64,000 bases of DNA from Papiliotrema nemorosa. Taxonomy: Eukaryota; Basidiomycota; Tremellomycetes; Tremellales; Rhynchogastremaceae. Position numbers and translations under genes: made by a program. The stretch's first letter is position 1, and the number at the start of each line of letters is the position of its first letter. The notes under the pieces were generated by a model. That model had not been told where the DNA came from. It saw only the letters and a program-made list of their open reading frames with translations, and ran no database searches. Below, piece after piece: positions 33,706 through 43,471 of this stretch. Where the stretch lies: positions 434,001 to 498,000 of the forward strand of contig JASKOT010000008.1 in assembly GCA_032158125.1 (NCBI GenBank), read 5' to 3'.

Positions 33706-36700
33706 CTACAATTTACGGGTCGAGGGAGGCACATGCTCCAATCGAACAGTCCCCAGGCCTCGATTGTAGACATCACTTTTTCCCACCCCGGGCGCAATTC
33801 GCATCGTGTGGGAGTAGTGGCTGGGTCGATTGCCGGTGAACCGGGTCCAGATGGGGATAGGCGGGTCAGGCAGTGCCGGGAATGGCCCAGGCGAGTCGAG
33901 GACTTGCCGACCTTTGGGATCTGCCTTGATGATACCGTTGAAAGCTCTAACGGGTCGACAGAGCGTGTTGGCTCGATCGCTACCGACGGAGATCAATACG
34001 TGGTCGCACAATAGGCACTTCCGCGTTCCTTTATTGGCGACGCCGAGGACTAGTCGGTCTTGGTGATCGAACTGCGCCCAGCGGAAGTAGTATATGCCGT
34101 GCGCTTGAACGTGAGCGTGATCCAGGTGCGGCAGCTGAGCACTCACTATGACACCGGAAGATCTCGGCATGTGACGGACCTTTGCCATGCTTTCGCATCG
34201 CATCTGCTATGTCAGCGAGCGGCTGCACAGGTCAACTTGCCTGTGATCTGATCGGCTTGCTTTGGAAATACCACTTGGCCTCCGACTTCGGCTGAGGGGC
34301 CGCACTGAGGATCTGACAGGTCCACGGCGGTGATCAAGATAGTGGGCTTGTCATCGAATATCAAGAGATGAACCCCTTGCGTCCCTCTCTTATTTCCCCT
34401 CGAACCCAGAGCTAATCGTGCTTTTTGAATAATGGACAGTCCGCCTACAAGTCAGCTCTATGAACGTTGAGGTAGACGCTGAACGCTGACCGCTCTTTTG
34501 CTGCGCTGCTTCATTTGCCGCCATCGACAGTACCCTTGCAGCGGCCGCTCTTTTTCCTTGGGCAGCGGCAGCCTCGTAAGCAGTTTGGTGTTGTTCGTCT
34601 GCCCAAGACTCCCTGTTGACTTTCCCTGCATGTGTTTAGCATGTGTCGCAAGAGTGGTTGTTCCATCACCTACGCGTTATGGCTGCTTGAGCTCCCGACT
34701 GGCGCATGATCCACGGATTGGCCGTTTCTGTCATCATCAGCTCTTCCTGTATGACGAATGGGCCTCCACGCACTTGTCTCACGTCCTCTAGCCACCATTT
34801 GATTTCGCTTTTCTTCCGAGACTGGGAGGATTAGCCAACATGTATGGGTGGAGAGAAAGATGACTCACTGCCGTAGTACCTCTGAGAACACCACACTCCC
34901 CACACTCGGCTCATCCAAGAGCGCTTCTCCGCAGCGTTATACCTGGTGAGTCCAGCTTGAAGATCGTTGTCAACTATCCACTTTTGGAGAGATTTGTCCA
35001 AATCTTCAAACGTGGTCGTATGGATCGTACCGCTCAAGCGTGCAACCTCCATCGCTCGCGTAAAGGCCCAAGGTGGTGACATTTCTTGAGCACTAGCAAA
35101 GGGGACACATTCCCGGCTAAACAAGGCGAATTGGTCCTTGGGTACTTTGATGCCGCTCATCGTATACACCAAGTTGAGGGACATATCCTGCAATGAGCCT
35201 CAGTCTTTACACACTCAACGCACCAGAGCAAAACCCTGTCCAAACCTCAAAACGTCTCTTGGTCCGCCAAAGTTGGACGCCGAGGGGTGGAGACCGTTGA
35301 GAATGACTCGCAAGACATCACCATGCTGATCGAGGACGACTAACCCTGGCATCTGATAGACGCTCCCTGACACCTTGATGCTTGGCAAGGCTGGTACAGG
35401 GACTTCAACCTTGAATTCGAGTACCGTGTAGAGCCGTCGGTTCAGCGATTGGAGTGCCGCAGCAGCCGCATTGTGACTGAATTTGCCGAGACTGACTGTG
35501 AAACGAGGGACCTCCATATCTGTAAGCCAGGTCGTGTGATGTTCGATTGACAATTTGGTCATTTCGACCCACCCAAGCTGCTGAGTTGGATCGATAGACT
35601 TGCCCTTGAAAAAAGATTCAACCGTAGCATCGGGACCAGTTTCGAAGGAGGGGAGATTTCGCCAATTCGGATGAGGTATCCTTGGTTCGACGCTGTCAAA
35701 GCAATAGAGCTGAATTGTGAGCCAAGTCTATTCTCATGCTGTTCGCGCACCTTTCTCGTCCCTGCCGTTAATCCCTTGTCCATGAGTTTCCTAGGGGTCG
35801 CCAAAACTCTGGTCAATATACTGTCCCCTATTCCTGGTCTGTCCGGATACCCTGGTCCCCAGGCGAGTTGTAGACCCAGAGCGGCTTGAGAGTTCCCTGT
35901 CGGCCTTTGGGTTAGTCCTCGCCCGTTTTTGTCATCTTACATGGCCAGCTTTGGGTCCGGAATACCGTAGTCGGACATGATACCCCTGTACTCCCGGCTC
36001 CTGTGCTCAGTGTCCGCCTTTGTAATGGCTAGACCAGTGTCAGAGACGAGTCGAGTCTCTACCGCTCGGAAAAAACTTTCAACCTGGATGCGATTCGGTC
36101 TCGGGGCGGTGTGAGCTCTTTGTTGTTGTGTAACTCGAAGTATGGCGTCAACTATCAGAGCTTGAGATTTGGATTTATCGAGAGCGGATAGATGGCCTAC
36201 TCGATTAGATTGCGCAAGGGAGACCGTGACAAGACGCTCACCGGTAATCGCCTCGATGTCCTTCTTGATATCCCCACTGTCTTGCCTCTCATTCTCCTCG
36301 GTTTTGCTCCTTTTCCTCTTCTTCTCCCATTCCGCATCTGCCGCTAAAACCTCCTCCAGTACCTTTTGCGATTCGTCATGAAGCTCTGAAACATCACTCG
36401 TATGACTATGCAGCTCTTCATTATACAGTCGGATCTCCTCGGATGATTCGCTGAATGCAGACCTTGACCGGTCGATACGGTCCGAGAGAGACATTGACTT
36501 GAAAAATTCTGTGGACAGATCCATGGGATCTTTCTCGTGATCGTTCGAAGATGTCATATCAGTCCGGTTAGAGTATGTGGAGTGGTTGCGAACACTGGGA
36601 ACGAGTGGGATAGTGGATCGTGAAACGGAGCGTGGCTGACCGGACTCGACAGATCTGAGTATACTTTGAGTCGCAGAAGAACGGGTCGCTCTTGAAGGCC

Positions 36701-37784
36701 CAGCACCTGGACTTTGCCAGTCGTCATTGTCGTACATGGACTCCAGGACTGCCGGTTGATCGTTGAGCGAGAACGTGAGCGAGGCTCCTTTCCGCTCCTC
36801 CTTGACAAAGAGCTGTCTCGGTTTGACAGACTCTAGAGATTGAGCCGACTTGGACCGCCAATTTTCGCCCAACATCTCTATCGATGAATCGCTCGATTGC
36901 AGGGCGGCAGGGGTGGGTGTGGGCGCTTGGAGTCGCTACACTCGTCAACACGATCGCGTGCAAGAGACTCTACCATGCTCACCGTCTTTTGGTCCGCGTG
37001 ACGAATACTACTCGGCGTTGGGGGTTCCTTCCTCTTCGGCCTGAAAAAGTCAAACATGCTGGATTGCTGTCACGTTAGCGTGCAGTCGCGGTAGAGCTCA
37101 CCTTTCCGCCCGCTTTGTCCGTACCCTTCTTACCACCAGTCTTGTCACCTCTTCTACCGCCGCCCCTCAATCGCAAAGGTTGATTCTGTCTCGTCAGCTC
37201 AGGCGCATGACATGGGACACATCGCTTACTACAGAGTGCTCGGGCAGTGCGATGACGTCGGGTATCTTGCTCGTCGGCGCTCCCAAAGACGAAAAGTGCC
37301 GGTGAACAATGGTACGCTGTATCACGACAGATGATCGGGATGATGTTCGTCGACGGAATCGTCGGTACTTCACTGGTTGTACCTTTGGTCAGACGCGATT
37401 TTCAGTGCAGCTCACAGATTTGGCAGTTTTCCCATGTTTAAACATCGAGAAAGAAAGGGCAACAGTTATCATTTCGATGGAGATAGAGATGCCGATGGAG
37501 TGGAAATTGTAGACGTTGAGGAGAGCGGCAGACATCACTCGAGCGAATACGCTGATCCAGATCATCTGCTATCAGTCGCGAGGTGACTCTGGACTCACTT
37601 GAACCATAAACCAGAGCCAAGTCAGGGCAGACACCATCCAAGACGATCTGGACACGGGCAGAGTGACGTTCTTCAAGACATCCAGACCGGTGACTGCAGC
37701 CCGGGGGCGTTCGACCTGCATCGCGTCAGCCTCTCCTCCCATCCAACGTCACTACTTACAGGCGCGTACCACCTTTTACGCGAC
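33706..37784 (-). CDS. Large hypothetical membrane protein, two N-terminal transmembrane helices
   Basis: Family not recognised. The start at 37784 (MSRKRWYAPVERPRAAV) leads to two hydrophobic segments (SSWMVSALTWLWFMV with ISVFARVMSAALLNVYNF, and SIGISISIEMITVALSFSMF). A basic region with RGGGRRGDKTGGKKG follows, then a Ser-rich coiled stretch (36875-35937, EELHSHTSDVSELHDESQKVLEEVL). A large globular region spans about 35890-34900 (LGLQLAWGPGYPDRPGIG, VEMTKLSIEHHTTW, LEFKVEVPVPALPSIKVSG, DVLRFGQGFAL). An Ala/Gln-rich helix and a final domain ending VPPSTR-KL complete it. About 14 introns were inferred. They include a GC-AG intron (34207-34240) and a 13-nt exon (34869-34881). An internal ATG at 37057 (MFDFFRPKRK) could be an alternative start. 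Length is near 1,050 residues. Confidence 0.68.
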
Positions 37785-37986
37785 ATGTGAGCTATGAAAA
37801 TTGTCAATCGTTGATGCAAATGTGGGTTTCTGACTGATTCGATAGCGTGAGAGGTATGAGGTGAGAATAGAGTGAGTATAGAGTAGAAGCAAAAACTTCC
37901 ACAACGTTCCGATCACCCCTTGATCCCCTCGGGGGGCTGTGTGTATCATATCCCGGATGTAGTCAGTGCCAAGACACGTCTCGTCG

Positions 37987-38711
37987 TCAGATACAGCGTG
38001 CCTCGCCATGATACTCTCTCCACGATATGTGATCACAGCCTCGCAACCAGGGCCCTAACCCCTGCCAGAGTCTAGACTCTGTACCGATCGAGGGGGTCCT
38101 TTCGATCTCTGGACTCCAAGAAAGCATCGCTAGGATGACCATGACTGCATTGGGATCGCTGCAAGACCGATTGCACACCGCCTTGACGGCCCGCAAGGGC
38201 AGTGGAACGGGTTCGCCTCGACCGAAAGCAAGGAGAAGGTACCAGTATCGGTCAGCATGCAGGGCGGTCATAGCCCTTTTTGCATTTCGCGCGTCCATCC
38301 GTATTACTCCCACTCGGCCAGTTGCTGAATTTGGATGAGTAGTGATTCGAAAGGGGAAGTGTAGAGCTGGATGTCGAGGGTGAGTTTCGGAATCAACGCA
38401 TGCAGCCGAGAACCTAGGTTGAGTAGTTGCGTTAGAAGCTTAGAGACTAGAAAGATTCTCTCAGTGTCTTTGACAACTCCAATCGCACTGACAAGCAGAT
38501 CGATATCCCTGCATTGGGACTTCGAACCGGGTAACGAGAGCACTGACACTCTGAGTCGCACCTCGTCACACCGGCAAAAGACGGAACCTGCACACGTAGG
38601 CTATTCCGCGTGATTAGAAACAGCTGTCGGCTTGCTCAAGACATCTAGGTATCGGGTAGGTTGATCTAAGTCGGCAATGGGTGCGCAACGCCAGCCGATG
38701 AACGAAGCCAT
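37987..38711 (-). CDS. Hypothetical helical protein next to tRNA-Lys
   Basis: Not recognised. Start at 38709-38711 (MASFIGWRCAPIADLDQPTRYLDV). Splicing gives VPSFAGVTRDIDLLVSAIGVVK, then the exon RIFLVSKLLTQLLNLGSRLHALIPKLTLDI, then a 32-nt intron (about 38300-38269), and AMTALHADRYWYLLLAFGRGEPV and AVMVILAMLSWSPEIERTP, ending at 37987. Hydrophobic residues are spaced as in amphipathic helices. No clear signal peptide or membrane span is seen. The first intron has a weak donor, so the N-terminal join is the least certain. The start codon is only 65 bp from the 3' end of the left tRNA-Lys gene. Confidence 0.55.
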
Positions 38712-38759
38712 GCGCGAATAGAAAAAGACAAACGGACCGCACGGCTCTCTGACAAAAAA

Positions 38760-39048
38760 GAAGTTGAACTCCATCAGCCCACACTGGGGCTCGAACCCAG
38801 GACCTGCCGATTTAGCTGATCATTGTAGATCAGGAACTAAGAGTCGGCTGCTCTACCGACGGAGCTCTGCGGGCTGTTGCTTTGCTAACCCCAACATTAT
38901 AATCATATAGTGCAAATCGATCGGAATCGACGTTGTGAAGGAATCAAGGCAGAAAACTTGGAAAAACATATTTTTCCCCATCCCACGCACTATGATCGGA
39001 TCTGATTTCCTATCCTGAACGATTTCTGATCAGACTGGGCGACTCTCC
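38760..39048. repeat. Left arm of inverted repeat (tRNA-Lys plus about 170 bp upstream flank)
   Basis: The reverse complement of this segment matches 42832-43128. The tRNA part is identical. The 5' flank of the tRNA (38875-39048) remains clearly alignable with mismatches and small indels (roughly four of five positions by eye). The 3' side matches for about 20 bp up to the terminator. Confidence 0.9.
38776..38874 (-). tRNA. tRNA-Lys (anticodon CTT), intron-containing
   Basis: Reads GCCCGCA for the 5' acceptor strand and TGTGGGC for the 3' strand (one G-U pair). D-stem GCTC/GAGC, anticodon stem GCCGA/TCGGC with loop CT-CTT-A, T-arm CTGGG-TTCGAGC-CCCAG. The anticodon is at 38839-38841. A 26-nt intron (38812-38837) after base 37 folds as a 6-bp hairpin CTGATC/GATCAG. 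Box A and box B are intact. A run of six T on the minus strand just after the gene is a plausible Pol III terminator. It is identical to the copy at 43008-43106 in opposite orientation. Confidence 0.95.
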
Positions 39049-39060
39049 ATGCCTTTAAAG

Positions 39061-39573
39061 CTATGTGAACCCAACTGAATGACCAGAAATGGGGTTCAGA
39101 AGGAAGAAGCGCAACTGCCACATCCCTGGCATATCAAGCTCCCGTTTCTGTTCGGCCGTCCATTGTTGACCGTCCTCCTTCTGATTCGGGTTGACAGGCT
39201 GGCCATGTTGCGCCTTGGGCAGTATGATGCGCTGATTACGATGGTTGAAAGTTCGCATCCGGAGAGGTCGTCTATATGTGAAGTCGGTCCAGAATTTTCC
39301 GATGCTCTTGTTCCAAGCATCTCGATTACCATGTCTACCCGTGGTCCACGCCGTCATCGCCGTGTACATACCGGAGCGCGCATCGTGGTGCATTTTCCCC
39401 GTGTCGACATCAGCACCCCCCTTATCCCCATCAACAGAAGGCGTCACGTCTGGCGGCCTCCCCTCTCCCGCGAGCTCACGAGCTGAGGCTGTAGCCGCGA
39501 CCTTTTCCGATCGAGCTCTCGCTCGAAGGCGTCTGAGCAGGCGGTGAGAGACCATCATCGTGTAAGAAGACAC
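39061..39573 (-). CDS. Hypothetical small protein, basic N-terminus
   Basis: A 170-residue uninterrupted frame between the tRNA arms. A start at the second Met (MMVSHRLLRRLRARARSEK) would give an Arg-rich, acid-free leader resembling a mitochondrial presequence. The rest is polar with WNKSIGKFWTDFTYRRPLRM and a C-terminus MWQLRFFLLNPISGHSVGFT. No family recognised, and the opposite strand is also open over most of the length, so coding status is uncertain. Confidence 0.35.
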   Translation of the reverse strand: MSSYTMMVSHRLLRRLRARARSEKVAATASARELAGEGRPPDVTPSVDGDKGGADVDTGKMHHDARSGMYTAMTAWTTGRHGNRDAWNKSIGKFWTDFTYRRPLRMRTFNHRNQRIILPKAQHGQPVNPNQKEDGQQWTAEQKRELDMPGMWQLRFFLLNPISGHSVGFT

Positions 39574-41134
39574 GGATGCTTTACTCCTCCAACGGTGGAC
39601 CGATCAGTGGTCCCGTGCGTATCTTCGCCCCCAGCATCGTCTTCACCGAGAGCAATCGATTCACTTGGCAAGTCTGTCATGCCCGCCTGCGACCCCCGTC
39701 TCATGGGATGACCCAGCTCCTCAAAGCCAATATATGCACGCTGTATTGTCCATCATTGTCTCCCCAGCGAATGTGTCAACTCGTCTTCTACTGGGTCTCA
39801 TCATTACCACTCAGAATCGAGACAAACCCATAGGTATCTACCAAGATCCTCGCTGATGCGAGGGCTGGACAGTGGGAGATGCGTTCACGGCGCAGTGTTT
39901 CAATGGCCAAAGTCGAGCCTAGAGCTTACATGGGACTGGGTGAAGACTTCGATCACCCTTGCCTTCTGTCTTCTGAACGCACCATCAATTCGGTCTCTGA
40001 TCAATCGAGCGCGATCTTTGACGTGAGGAGGTCGGCCGAGCGCCTGCAAGGAAGATCTACGGTAGCCGGTCGGTCGATCCGAGGTGCTCTTATATGTTGA
40101 GGGAGGTATTCGCGGAACGCAATGCGCCCAAGCCAGGTGACCTGTCGAGACCCACAGCTCCGGCGAGGAGACAGAGGGTCAAGCAGTGAGACTAAGCACA
40201 CGTGCACTCCATGATCTAAGCGACTGGGGCCCATTGATGAGACTCGCCTCGATAAGTCCGCACTGAGAGCTTCTTTCTGGCGGCTTGAGCGGCTGCGGTC
40301 ACGCAAAGCCATCTACGCTCTGCCGGATCAATGAGATCTCCGCGACAGCGACAGAGGAGAGCGCAATTCCGGCTCGAACTGAGTGATGATGAGGTGTACC
40401 ACCGTCGCGGTTCATCACGGGCGTCGCTTAGAGAGAGATCCTGTTCGAAAATCCGAACGAAATGGTGTCCGACTGCGATTAGCGATGAAGATCTCCAGCC
40501 CAAGGTGTACTGCACAAGAGAATGCGCCCCATCGTAGACCCCTCTCAAGCGCATAAGAACACAGGCACACAAGCCAAGGTCCGACCCCGTGTGATTGATT
40601 GCAGCGTCAACGCCCCGAACTCCTTGACCGCAGCGTCCGGTTTGCTGATGCTCTGGGTGTCTGTCGGCTGCATTAGGACCAAGATGTGTCAGAACTCCGT
40701 GGTTGCTCTTCCTGATCATGGCGAGAAGTTGATGATCGGGGGTGAGGTCCTCTACATGGCCGAAAGCGAGCCGTCGAGCACGAGTCATCAGTCTGGAGGA
40801 ACATCGGATCTGCTATGGTCGTTTGATAATGTCGTCTTGATCGTACGATTGATCACATTGGACTATCTTGGCGGACTCGAATCTGGACGAGCGACGACTA
40901 GTCGAAGTATCAACAAGCACAACGGAAGAGTTTTTGGCACAATCCTTATTCAATGAGATGTCTCGGTGCAGACGAGAACTGTCAGCACTGTGCATGCATT
41001 CGCGGGAGTCGGTAAAGGCATGGCCCGACTGATTTCTTGAGTGGTGCTGCTGATCAGGCGGTATGTCGACAGCGCGAAGCGAATCCGGCTGGTGGGTCGA
41101 CTCAGCTCGCTCATTAGCGTCATTTCCATAAATG
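39574..41134. other. Inverted-repeat interior without a supported gene
   Basis: Several frames of 60-190 codons overlap on both strands, but none shows introns that close, a family motif, or clear protein-like composition. No transposase, reverse transcriptase or long terminal repeat was seen. Confidence 0.4.
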
Positions 41135-41719
41135 TCAGCAGTGCAGCAGCATCCTGAACGTCCTCTTAATTGATCCTATACTCCTCACTCCTCGAGACGC
41201 CAGATCGGCCTGGATCCGATTGTCTGGGATGGGCACGGCGAGCAATTTCTCGCCTCGAAACAGACCGCTTTGAGGTCCTGCACGATAAAGTGAACAGACC
41301 GAGGGGCAGCTGTCGGGCATGTCATGTGTGCCGCGATGAGCTGCGCCGCGGGGGCTGATCCCAGTCGACCTTGAGGTTTCGATGCTCTGTTCCATGGGCC
41401 CACGTTTTCGCTCGTCCAAGATCCAGCCCGGCGTCCTCTCCTGCTTCGTCATCCGCATCGCTGTCCCTTTGTCCACTTCTTCTTCTATGTTCTTCTCGTA
41501 CGAGATATTCCTCTTAGTTCTTCTGGAACCCTTCTCTGACCTTTCGCTTTGCCCAGGGATGAGTGTATTGACCTGCCTTGGGTTGCCTCGAGCCTTGAGC
41601 GGAGCTGGTTCTGAGGGACCGACCGAGTAAGGGGTAAAGGTGACGGAAGGAAGTGTACTGGAATGGGCATTGTTCCTGCGGAAGGTGACAGTGAACTGGC
41701 GCAATATCTTGGTCGGCAT
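41135..41719 (-). CDS. Hypothetical basic protein (doubtful)
   Basis: A 194-residue frame starting MPTKILRQFTVTFRRNN, with a Lys/Arg/Glu-rich centre (SEKGSRRTKRNISYEKNIEEEVDKG). No motif or conserved domain was recognised. It is listed because it is the longest clean frame in the interior of the inverted repeat, and it may be chance. Confidence 0.3.
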   Translation of the reverse strand: MPTKILRQFTVTFRRNNAHSSTLPSVTFTPYSVGPSEPAPLKARGNPRQVNTLIPGQSERSEKGSRRTKRNISYEKNIEEEVDKGTAMRMTKQERTPGWILDERKRGPMEQSIETSRSTGISPRGAAHRGTHDMPDSCPSVCSLYRAGPQSGLFRGEKLLAVPIPDNRIQADLASRGVRSIGSIKRTFRMLLHC

Positions 41720-42208
41720 GGGAGCAGAAGAGAACCGCAGGACCGGTCGAGATGGGTAGTGACAGTGAAGGTAGGAAGTTTGTTGGGTAAGTTGCCGGTC
41801 GGTCTCAGGTGTTGATAGGTCTACATGTAGCTACAGTCAACGCGCTCGAGTAAGGATCAGGCTGTGATACGCAAGCCCAATGCGCAGGAGCGAGGAGAGG
41901 GGACTTGGTGTCCAAAATGGGTCCCGCTTCTCGTCGCCAGCTCTGTCGATCCCAAGACAGGGAGACCACCGCTCGGATGGGTATCACTCGGACTGCTTGG
42001 CGTGATACAGCTCCCAGCGATCCAGTGAAGGCAGGTCGTGACCAGAAGAGATGTCAAAATGCAAATACGGGAGTCTTGATGCACGAATGAGGAGTGAGTA
42101 GGATCCTAGCAGGGGAGCTTGAGAGACGCGAGCTTCATCTACGGTCTGGAAAAGGATGGCGATGCATGCGCGATGAGCGGTGTTCGCTGGGGATAAGGGT
42201 GAAAAGGA
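41720..42208. other. Intergenic, nothing recognised
   Basis: About 490 bp between two minus-strand genes of the inverted-repeat interior. Only short frames on both strands. Confidence 0.35.
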
Positions 42209-42795
42209 TCACAGCCTGACGAACTTCTTGTTTGGAATGTAAAGGCGGCCATTGCCGGACTGTGCATTCATGATCGAAGAGTCTCCTGCATCAAGCATAC
42301 TACTGCGCTCCTTTTCGGCCAGCTCAGGCTCATGGATAAAGCCTTCTGGGATACTTACAGGTTCCTTCTGTCGAAATGTGAGCACAGGCTCTCAAAGTGA
42401 GCGCCGGCTATAATGTCAAAAATCGGATCTCACCATCTTATCGACTAAAACCGTCCTTGAACCTGCCGATTGCATTCCGTATCTTTTGTACGCGAGAAAC
42501 CGGTGTGGAGGACAAGGAGAGTACTACGATGATAAAGGTATCGGGTGAGGTTCAGCTGAGGTTTCTGTCGAAACCAAACGAAAGGGACAATGCGAGATGG
42601 CTTGCCTCAAAGAGCTTGAGCATGACCTTTGTCTGATATTGATGTATGCGTTACTACTCGTTCTTGGAACACAAGTACTGGGCTAGGCCCAGAACTCCTC
42701 AAGCGCGAATCCAGAGCCGGTTTGGACTCACCGCAAGCCTTACGCAAACAGGTTTCAGACAAAGCATCCCGCCACCTCACAATACCGCATACCAT
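42209..42795 (-). CDS. Small hypothetical protein with Cys-rich N-terminus
   Basis: No family recognised. Splicing four short introns in closed frames gives about 130 residues: MVCGIVRWRDALSETCLRKA joined to CAQYLCSKNE, then SCSSSLRQAISHCPFRLVSTET, AEPHPIPLSSYGMQSAGSRT, VLVDKMKEPVSIPEGFIHEP and ELAEKERSSMLD...GRLYIPNKKFVRL, stop at 42209. Seven Cys fall in the first 50 residues. The last exon (about 42363-42209) reads very convincingly as protein. The first exons are less certain. The start lies about 40 bp inside the right inverted-repeat arm boundary. Confidence 0.5.
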
Positions 42796-42831
42796 CTCCC
42801 TCCTGTGCTTTCAAATAGCTTCAATGCTCGT

Positions 42832-43128
42832 GAGAATCGCCCAGTCTGATCAGAAATCGTTCAGAATAGGGAATCAGACCGGACCATAGTGCACGGGATG
42901 GGGAAGAATATGTGTTTCCAAGTTTTCTGCCTCGATTCCTTCACCACGTCAACTCCGATCATATTTGCACTGTAGATATTAACTTTGTGTGGCTACCCAA
43001 AACAACAGCCCGCAGAGCTCCGTCGGTAGAGCAGCCGACTCTTAGTTCCTGATCTACAATGATCAGCTAAATCGGCAGGTCCTGGGTTCGAGCCCCAGTG
43101 TGGGCTGATGGAGTTCAACTTCTCTTTT
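42832..43128. repeat. Right arm of inverted repeat (tRNA-Lys plus upstream flank)
   Basis: Inverted match to 38760-39048. The arms are about 3.8 kb apart and the two tRNA genes point outward. Similarity covers the tRNA, about 175 bp upstream and about 20 bp downstream, then stops. Confidence 0.9.
43008..43106 (+). tRNA. tRNA-Lys (anticodon CTT), intron-containing
   Basis: Identical over 99 nt to the minus-strand copy at 38776-38874. Anticodon 43041-43043, intron 43045-43070 with an internal 6-bp hairpin, T-arm at about 43082-43098, 3' acceptor strand TGTGGGC at 43099-43105. Downstream is a TTCTCTTTT tract as a weaker Pol III terminator than that of the left copy. Confidence 0.95.
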
Positions 43129-43471
43129 GGCGTCTGTCTCGTCCCGTTTTCTTTTCGTATCGGTCCCGCTCTCGCCCTGCCGTGTCCGCGTATCAGTCCG
43201 CCCATCTGCTGCTTCTCATCGGGGCAAGTCATTTAAAAGAGGGCATCGGTGGGCGGAGAACTCAGAAAGGCCATCGCGGCACGAGATCAACTGTCACGAA
43301 GGATGACGCACTTCGTCCCCGCACCTCAGTTGTCGCCCTCTTCACAGAGCTGCTCACACGAGGCGCACGACTGTGTGGAATGTCCATTCATACATGCGTG
43401 TCAGAGGCGCCGAATCTGTATTGCTCGTCTATACTATTACAACGATTATGACTTGAACCATCCGATATCGA
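43107..43471. other. Intergenic, nothing recognised
   Basis: About 365 bp between the tRNA and the MIOX stop codon. No supported exon or repeat beyond the first 20 bp of the arm. Confidence 0.4.

Noticed and set aside
37057..37057. Separate gene starting at MFDFFRPKRK
   Set aside because: The upstream intron has good donor, branch and acceptor signals and joins the frames, so one longer gene is preferred. It is kept only as a possible alternative start.
40216..40788. 190-codon minus-strand frame in the inverted-repeat interior
   Set aside because: Composition is not protein-like, the opposite strand is equally open, and no splice sites or motifs support it.
38760..43128. Inverted repeat as terminal repeats of a DNA transposon
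   Set aside because: No transposase, no target-site duplication was found by eye at the arm ends, and the arms are centred on functional tRNA genes.
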